From Taiwanofungus camphoratus (Eukaryota > Basidiomycota > Agaricomycetes > Polyporales > Taiwanofungaceae): 64,000 nucleotides of DNA. A program made the position numbers and the translations under genes. The notes below the pieces were generated by a model. The model saw only the letters and a program-made list of their open reading frames with translations, searched no databases and was not told where the DNA came from. The stretch covers positions 496,001-560,000 of the forward strand of contig CP021231.1 in the NCBI GenBank assembly GCA_003999685.1, read 5' to 3'. Each line of letters starts with the position of its first letter. The stretch's first letter is position 1. Below, piece by piece: positions 56,769 through 64,000 of this stretch.

Positions 56769-57485
56769 CGTCGAGAGACAAATATTCGGTCTGCGAGGCG
56801 CAGAAAGCAGCTTTACCATGTGACATTACTTTTCTGGCCACGTGACATACGCGTCGACTGGTCCATCGCGAATCATGACGCGCCTCTGGTCACCTAGTTA
56901 GGCCTCCGAACAGCAGTAACGGCGCCATGGATAAGGACATGGTCCAGAATTCAGACATATCATTAATAAGTCAACTATTCAAAGATATACAGTAGCTCCG
57001 TTTGTACGCTCAGAGAAGCATTTCGTCATTTTCGCGTTTGTTCCGTGTTGTTCATTGGTGCGCCATAATTATTTGTACAGAATGCTAAAACCCGCCTCTA
57101 CAATCGCAATTATCCATTGTCAATAGAGAATCGACATACAACTGACATTGGTGACGTCGTCACCGCCCTGGACCAAATGCATCCGCCCGCGATGGCGCAA
57201 AGCCGACACCGTCAACGCACCATGATGACACGAGACCGTGGGGTAGGTGTGCGACAGAATCTGCTCAACGCGTCATGTAAAGCAACTGGAGTGTCTGCAA
57301 TAGCACTAAAACATATCGTCGTCATTTTGCCAGAGCGCCATCAAACGTCACTGGAGCGCATTGCGGAGTCACGAGTGCGCAGTAGCGAATATAAAAACCA
57401 TGTTCTTCGCGTACATTTTGCAGCAAACAACACTCATACCCACAATCATACCCACAAATCAAGCTTTGCCTACACACAATTCAAA
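56769..57485. other. divergent promoter region (rsm19 / CsbD-like)
   Basis: No coding region supported. A plus-strand ORF from 57117 overlaps the start of the CsbD-like gene in another frame and is a shadow. Confidence 0.5.
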
Positions 57486-57929
57486 ATGTCTAACAACAAC
57501 GACAGCAACAACCCCAGGTGCGCTAGCTTCACGCTGCACTCAGTTTGTATGTGGCTGAATTCAAACCTTACTATTCCAGTAAGACCACCGGTCAATACCA
57601 TTCGGTGAAGGGTACCACCGTCGAGACCATCGGCAACTTGACCGGCGCCACTTCGTGGCAACAGTCAGGCAAGGAGGAGCACGCCCGCGGCGAGGGCGAG
57701 TACAACGCCGCGCAGGCACAAGGATATGCTGAGGGCGTCAAGGACCGTGTCGTCGGCCAAAAGGATGCCGTTGTCGGTGCGATATCCGGCGATCGTCAGC
57801 AGGAGACTACAGGTGTGCTTGGACTTACTGTGATTTCGTTGTGATTTTGTATCGGATGCTTACACATCTGCAGGAAATGTCCGTCAGGACAAGGGCGAGG
57901 CACAGCAGAATATCAACAAGCCTCAGTAG
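57486..57929 (+). CDS. CsbD-like stress protein
   Basis: A small hydrophilic protein of about 105 residues in three exons. MSNNNDSNNP is followed by an intron ending at CAG before TAAGACC, then TGQYHSVKGTTVETIGNLTG and TSWQQSGKEEHARGEGEYN. Next comes AQGYAEGVKDRVVGQKDAVV, then a second intron after GDRQQETTG and the last exon NVRQDKGEAQQNINKPQ. The KGxxxExxGxxTG and KDRVxGxxD-type repeats are those of the CsbD family, described in Ustilago as a mismatched base pair and cruciform DNA recognition protein. Bacterial CsbD is a general stress protein. Precise function in fungi is unclear. Confidence 0.85.
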
Positions 57930-59164
57930 ACGGTTTTTTATGGCACCGTTGATACCCATGAGTAGAGGATGTGGATATCATCGACCAAACGACCGTTATG
58001 TATGCCTATAATATCCAAGTGTGGAAGTTAATGTCTAGAGGAACGCACATTGTGTAACTGAAATACTAGTAATCACAAGCTTTCGATCGACTTGAAAATG
58101 CTCGATTCAAGAGATGTTGCAACCGAGAGACTTCACTGATCTCGTAGAGTGAACCGTTTTCTTAAGCACCGATTAAGTTCTGTTTGGTCGACAGTTGAGC
58201 CCCCAGGAATAAATGTAAAGCAGTTTGATTAGATGGGAGAGATGCATCAAAGCCGAGTTCTTTTGAAAAGCTCTGATGAACAGATCAGAAAGAATGCTCA
58301 ATGCTGCTCAAGCTGGAGGTCTACCTTCCTGTGGTATGGTGCAAAATCAACAGAAGCTTCAGATTTCGGAAGGAACAATACGCGTACCTAAATTACTACG
58401 TTGTGAGAATTCCGATAGAAAGTTGAAAACGTTACAAGTGGCGAAAATGATCGGGAACATAAGCGCATTGCCCGAAATACGATGCTGGGGCATGAGTTAC
58501 AAGTTTAAGGCAGCTCTTAGAGAGCTACTGCCACCTTTTCCTTGATTTCTGCTATGAGACGGATTGAGAGATAGGGTAGAGTCGCTTACTGATTGGAGTG
58601 ATTGCACGGTTATATCACTAGCAGTGCCAGGTCCAACGATGGCTACAATGCGTGCAAAAGTAAATCCGGATGTTCTGACGACGACCTTAATGAGGTTCTG
58701 ACATTTCAATGAAGGCGTGAACGTTCAGAACATCACAGTATCCCTCGAAGCTCCTAAAGCACAGTCGGTATGGCCACTGACCCCTTGCCACGGCGACACT
58801 ACTTGTGACTGTGCGGCATCTCTACATCACCAAGCTGAAGGTAAGTAAACTGGGATTCCCGACCACATTATAGTCTCGAAATTTGATAATATCACAGAGC
58901 TCCGAGTATTCGCAGAGACCAGAGGTGGTCCAGTGTGAGCGGTCGACAACTGTGAGTTCTATCAACTTGAAGGCTGCCAACGCTGATTACTTGAGCCAAG
59001 AAGTTGGCGTCAGTTTAGAAAGTACTTATGAGATGGTAACATCCAACGGAGAATCTCTGAGATGTCGATCTCAAATGAGCGTAATTTCGGCGATAACCGA
59101 ACTCAGCAGATCATTAACTTGAAAGAGTGCGGAGCCTGACTGCACTGATCTTGTTATTATCGGA
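57930..59164. other. intergenic, no gene supported
   Basis: Two plus-strand ORFs of 80-90 codons (58276-58545 and 58883-59122) have no recognisable features. Confidence 0.5.
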
Positions 59165-60003
59165 ATGTCTTCACTTTCCCTCCGTCCAAAAGCTGATGCT
59201 ACTGATATTGTGTTCATCGACTCAGTCGAATTATCAGCCAACATCGGACCCGACTGGTGGGGTCGTCCCCGAGCACAACCAGTGACAGTCAGCGTTTACC
59301 TCCACCTGCGCCAATCATATCTCGACCGCGCTGGCGAAACAGACAACGTCCGCGACTCGGTGCACTACGGGAACCTATGCAAAAGCATCACTAAATTAGC
59401 TGAAGACCCAGAAGCGCGTTTCAACGGACCGCGCGGCCTCGCGCGCGCAGTCATCCTGGTGGCGCTTCAGCTGGCTGGCGAGGCTGCTACACAAGCATGT
59501 GTCGTTGTTACGTCTTCAAAACTAGTCCCCTTGGCCAGTGAATTTGTGCTGGAGATGACGACTCCCGCGCCTTCCGCGCAAAATCAGGAGTGCCTCGAGA
59601 CAGTCGAGGTCTTCGTGAAACAGCTCGTTATACCGACTATCATCGGTGTAAATCCACCGGAGAGGGAGGCGAAACAGCGAGTCATCACCAACATACACGT
59701 TCTAGAGCATTCCGGACATCCGAACTCGACAGACTACTCACAGCTCGTCGCAAAAATCTCCAAGGTCGGATTCGACCCAAGCGTCTGCTGCTGCTGCTGA
59801 ACCTACTTTCCGTTACGCAGGACATTGAATCATCGTCATATCTGACGCTTGAAAAATTCGTCCTGGAGATCATTCAGACTGCATGCCTTTCATCAGAGGC
59901 GATCGATGCAGTGACGGTGCGAGCAGAAAAGCCGAGTGCGCTCTCATTTGCACATGCCGCTGGCGTACAGATCACTCGCACAAGGAGTTCTTTTCTCAGC
60001 TAA
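59165..60003 (+). CDS. dihydroneopterin aldolase (FolB) domain protein, ~260 aa
   Basis: Two exons, 59165-59764 and 59821-60003, joined by a 56-bp intron. The protein has two tandem FolB-type (T-fold) units. The first includes IVFIDSVELSANIGPDWWGR, QPVTVSVYLHL and DSVHYGNLCKSI. The second includes TIIGVNPPEREAKQRVITNI, SYLTLEKFVLEI and VTVRAEKPSALSFAHAAGVQI. FolB converts dihydroneopterin to a hydroxymethyl-dihydropterin in folate synthesis. In many fungi these two units form the N-terminus of a trifunctional folate enzyme with pyrophosphokinase and dihydropteroate synthase. Here the reading frame stops without those domains, so it is a stand-alone or split version. An alternative readthrough of the intron would give a premature CCCC end, which I reject. 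Confidence 0.87.
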
Positions 60004-60440
60004 CGTGGTGATTTCTACTTCTCTGTCAGCATCGCAAGCGTTATACTGATATGCCCACTGACTAGAAAACCTTTGCCGAATAAAAACTTGTCTACGGCGG
60101 TAGTAAAGTCCACTCTTAAACGCGATTGTGGGCAGGTTCAATTGTATTGCTAGTTCTACATGTATCCATGGCTTAGCGTGCCTTGTTCAACGCTTGGAAA
60201 GTCGCCGCGAGCGTCTCAGGTTTGACATTTCCTTCTGTGCTGACAGCCATAAAGATGCTCAACTACACCAATTTGTATTTCGTGGGGATGATTATTGATG
60301 AGTGATACTAGTACAGACAATTTGACATGGAGCAAATTACAACACGATGATGCTACAGACACGTTCATTGGCTTATGCCATAGATCTTTTACAGTCCATC
60401 TTCATCTAGCGTGCGTCTTGAAAATCTTCTCTTCCTGCGC
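60004..60440. other. intergenic, convergent; no gene seen
   Basis: Lies between the 3' ends of the FolB gene and the trehalose gene. Confidence 0.6.
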
Positions 60441-63400
60441 TCACTTCGCCTCCACGAACCGCCACAGGGTTTGCATGACTTGCTCTGGCTCTAGCTTCCA
60501 CTTGGCATCCGTACCTTTCGTTCCTGTTGTGACAGTCTCTGCGCTGTCGAGTTCGTTCAGCCGGCGCATCAGCTTCTCGTCCTTTCCGATGGCCAACATG
60601 AAGTCGATGTCCGTCACGCTCTCGGCCTCCGTGACCTCAGAGGCTAACCATGCCGCGCGTGTTGCCAAGGCAGACTGGGCAGGACCTCCGGGGTGCAGAA
60701 CTGCCCCAACAGCTGTGGACCGCGAAATATTGTTGGGCAGAACAAGGAAGCTGTTTGCGCCAGGTATGATGCGCAGGCCATATCGCTCCCCAAGACTAGC
60801 AAGCACAAGACTAATGAGCGGAGTCCATCACAAATATTCAACTTGAGTCCTACCTGTCGAATATATGGTTTTGTGCTTCTGCCGCCTGGCGACGTGCCCA
60901 CTGCCGATCAGATACAGGTTCCAAAGGGTCCGTCCAGAATCGCCAGATAATCGATGCTTCCCTCTCTTCAACGAACGAACCAGGCGTGCGCTCGGTGAAC
61001 TGCATTTATGCCCCATCAGAAACGTATACATCGGGTTACTGGGTCACTCACGTAGTTGAGAATTTCAAGGCATGGTGTTTTCCACGTGAGGTTGAAGTTG
61101 ACAACCATGCTAATCCAGGACGAGTCGCTATTGCGCCCAGGACGGGTCTTGATGAAGCATCCGTTCTCCGCACTGGCTCAGCCACGAGCAAAGCCACAGA
61201 TCAGCGATCAGCAACTTGAACGACTTGGTCAAATCTATTAAGTACTCACATGATGCCAACTTTCGGCACCGCTTTCTCGACGACCTCCAATGCGCCCTTG
61301 ATCGGCAGCCCGCTCAGGAGCCAGACCTCGTTCCTCGGGTCCTCCGCGAGGCGCGTCAACACCTGGATCGTCTCTGCGGGCGGGTCGAACGTGCCGCTCA
61401 CGATCGTGCGCATGTCGCGCAGCCACATCGTCCCCTCGAAGTCGATAAGAAGCAGCCGCTTTTGGCTGTGGCGATATTTCGGCAGCAGGCGCTGTACATC
61501 CAGCGCAGCGACTACTACCGCGTCGCCCTCCATGTGCTCAATGTTGGCTCGAAGGCAGCGGACGAGGAACGAGGTGACGAAGGCCTGAGCACTCTGGGTC
61601 ACTACCTGATTATGGAGATCCTGAAAATGACCATCAGTCATCTCAGAATTTTCCGAGACGAGGAATATTAACCTCCCAGCGAGAAAGAGCCTCCTCCTCG
61701 CACATGGTCAATGCCTACAGTAATCAATGCAATGAGTGGATGGGATAATCACATCCACCGGATATTCTGACCTGATAGATAGCCTTTGCAGTCATGCGCT
61801 TATCCCAAGGGTTGATGGGAATACACGACCTGAACCCGCTGTAGCTATACGAACCAGTGAACTGCAACGAACAGGGGTCTTAGCGACACGTGAATGACAG
61901 GGAGACTTGAACCAAACGCACCTCACTCAGGATGAGCGGCCTGTGCCTCTCCTCTTGGCATTCCACAAACTCGTGTGTCCTACAATAAGCGCGGTGTTAG
62001 CACACTCAGTTAGTAGCTCTGTTGGACAATAGCTAATCCACGCACCTAAGCGCCATCCCCTCCCTCAGACTTGTCACCACAAAGGCATCGGCAACAGTGA
62101 GCAGAGCGAGGTACTGGCTGAACGTGAGATCCTGCGTATGCAAGAACACGACGGGCTGGTACGTCAGCGTCGAGAAGCGCGAGTTGAGGTGCGACACTAC
62201 GTCCGCGACGCCGCCCTGGATCTCGTTCTCCTCCGTCGTCTGAAGGGCCACTTGGATCAGGACAACCTGAGCGATGTGAAAAGACGAGATGAGGAACGGC
62301 GTGCGGCAACCGAGGCGGTGGACACACCTTGCCCTGGAATTCGGGGTATTTATCGAGGAAGGCCTCGAATGCCTGGATCTTCTGTCGCACACCCTGATGG
62401 TACGAAAGTAAGACGCGCTCAGTTAAAAAAAAGCGTGCTTCCAAAGCGGGCGGCGCACCTGAATGCCATCAAGTTTATCGCGTCCGACAATGAGCTTCAT
62501 CCCTGCATACCGCTGTCTAAGCGAGTTGACCCACTCCGCGACCTCTGGATCACGTCTGCACCGGAATGATCAGCCCAACACAATCACGAAGCAGAAAGAC
62601 ACGCTGCACCGACTTCTTCTCCGTCAGGCTGCCGACGTCGATGCCCATGGGGAACACGCCCACGTCCACGAAGCGGTCCTCCATCTGCACGCCCTTTGGC
62701 AGCGCCTCCGCCGCCAAAATGCGGCTTACCGTCTGCCGAAAATGGCGCGCGTAGTTCGCCGTCTGGAACCCGATCAGGTCGGCGCCGAGCACCCCACGCA
62801 GCAGGGCCTCGCGCACGCTCAGGCAGCGGAAGATCTCCGACGACGGGAACGCGACATGCATGAAGAACCCGATCGTCGCCCCCGGCAGCCGCGCCCGCAG
62901 CATTGCCGGCAGCAGCATCAGGTGGTAGTCGTTCACCCACACCACGTCCCCGTCCGTGTACGCCGCCGAGATCGCGTCCGCGAACCGCTGGTTGACCGCG
63001 ACGTACTGCTTGAACGCCGCGCTCTCGTAGAACGACTTGGTCTTTGGCGCGTCCGGGATAGCGTAGTGCAGGCAAGGCCACAGCACCTGCGTGCGGGCTG
63101 TCGTCAGCGCTCTGTCCTCTTCTTCGGGACGCAGAGATGCTCACCTGGTGACAGAACTCGTCGTAGCAGCTCGCAAACTCCGCGTCGGGAATCCACACCG
63201 GCAGGCTGTCGCACTCGTCGCGCATCCGCCACTCCATGCTGCGCCTCAGGCCCTCGCGGAACCCGTCCGTGTTCGTCCCGAGCGTGCCCACCCACAGCTT
63301 CCGCCTCAGCCGCGCCCCCATGCTGTCCACCGCGTTCTTCAGCCCGCCGTTGCACTGTCGCCAACGTCAGCAGCCGCCACAGCACAGCACAGCACAGCAC

Positions 63401-64000
63401 CGGGACATGCGAAAAGGGACCTACGTGCGGGTTGCTCTCCACGTGGAACCGCTGGCTGCGAGGCCCCGGCTCGTGCCGCGACGACGAGATCGACCGCGAC
63501 GCCGCCCGGTGCCCGCCCCCACGGCTCTGCCGCCGCTGCACCCGCGGCTGCCCCGCGCTGCTGTTCTGATGCGTCGTCTGGTGCTGCTTCCGCACCCCGT
63601 TCTCGTTCGCCCCGTTCCCGTTCGCGCTCGTGAGCGCCCCGATGAGCGTTGGCGGCGCAGGTGTCCCCGTGTTCGACCCCGTGAGGCCCTGGAAGCTCGT
63701 GAACGGATTCCCGGACTCGGTCCGCGGTGTGATCATCGGTGTTGCCTGCCGCGACTGCTGACAGGTGTGGTTAGCGTAAGTGCAACTCGCGAGACCTGGT
63801 CATGACCCATAGGCAATGCATCTAGTTCAAACGAAAAGTCCCCAAATCTCACGCCAGGGGACTGGTGTCGTGACTAAACCTGTGTGACTAACTACAGCCA
63901 ACAAGAAAACGATAGACGCATTTCTGCGAAGTACCGGCACTGGTCAGCACACAGCTTCGTGAAAGCCCATGTGAAAAAAGGAGGCCAGCAGTGATGACCC
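60441..64000 (-). CDS. trehalose-6-phosphate synthase/phosphatase family protein (TPS3/TSL1-like), 5' end beyond window
   Basis: A multi-exon minus-strand gene that ends at 60441 and continues past the right edge. The order is: an exon at about 63880-63796 with RFGDFSFELDALPMG, a serine/arginine-rich N-terminal region (ITPRTESGNPFTSFQ), then a GT20 synthase-like domain. That domain has KLWVGTLGTNTD, VLWPCLHYAIPDAPK, VVWVNDYHLMLLPAMLR, GFFMHVAFPSSEIFR, GVFPMGIDVGSL and VTSLREGMALR. A trehalose-phosphatase-like domain follows, with LLIDFEGTMWL, VWLLSGLPIKG, ENGCFIK and DIDFMLAIGKDEKLMRRL. The first phosphatase motif is DFEGT rather than DxDGT, so the second aspartate is glutamate. That argues for a regulatory subunit of the TPS3/TSL1 kind rather than an active TPS2 phosphatase. 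Exon borders in the 3' half are only approximate. Confidence 0.87.

Noticed and set aside
57117-57608. 163-codon ORF upstream of and overlapping the CsbD-like gene
   Set aside because: It runs through the promoter, first exon and intron in the wrong frame.
62463-63569. 368-codon plus-strand ORF over the trehalose gene
   Set aside because: A G+C-rich antisense shadow; the minus strand carries the conserved GT20 motifs.

Overview
The window is fungal nuclear DNA, most likely from an agaricomycete basidiomycete. The evidence is short GT-AG introns of about 50-60 bp, Ty3-type chromovirus and EN-RT-RNaseH LINE retrotransposons, and above all a cluster of STE3-type seven-helix pheromone receptor genes mixed with tiny genes for CaaX-tailed lipopeptide pheromone precursors. 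This is the layout of a B mating-type (pheromone/receptor) locus. The species cannot be named from the sequence alone.

Layout. 1-5512: the pol half and 3' LTR of a chromodomain Ty3/gypsy element that has inserted just upstream of the RT catalytic motif of an older LINE (5513-7308). 8.8-21.5 kb: first part of the pheromone/receptor locus, with precursors P1 (8798-8941, -), P2 (11134-11256, +), P3 (12534-12656, +) and P4 (21291-21500, +), and receptors R1 (14138-16060, -) and R2 (18475-19874, +). 22.5-33.0 kb: a nest of transposons. A small element with terminal inverted repeats is split by a 5'-truncated LINE-tailed element and by a LINE of about 8.8 kb. The LINE reading frame is itself split by two solo LTRs of about 1.7 kb. 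33.4-48.4 kb: second part of the locus, with a receptor remnant R3, a broken receptor R4, intact R5 (36610-38121, -), a broken R6, divergent precursors P5 (40921-41055, -) and P6 (41614-41763, +), intact R7 (42905-44526, +), an unrelated RG-rich protein gene, and precursor P7 (48235-48354, -). 50-64 kb: ordinary housekeeping genes, namely a CLA4/PAK kinase, a CNOT11-like CCR4-NOT subunit, a mitochondrial S19 ribosomal protein, a CsbD-like protein, a FolB (dihydroneopterin aldolase) protein and a trehalose-phosphate synthase-like gene that runs off the right edge.

How it fits together. Each precursor should be cleaved near an acidic dipeptide, farnesylated at the CaaX cysteine and exported. 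It would then be sensed by a non-self STE3 receptor that signals through a G protein and MAP kinase pathway; PAK kinases such as CLA4 act in cell polarity downstream of Cdc42. Seven precursor genes, four apparently intact receptors and three broken receptor copies point to a locus that grew by duplication and lost pieces by rearrangement. Three precursors (P2, P3, P7) are recent duplicates with TATA boxes exactly 103 bp before the ATG. HMG-box-like ACAATA motifs lie upstream of every precursor gene. An inverted repeat of about 260-290 bp flanks the R4-P6 segment, and one copy ends exactly where R4 is truncated.
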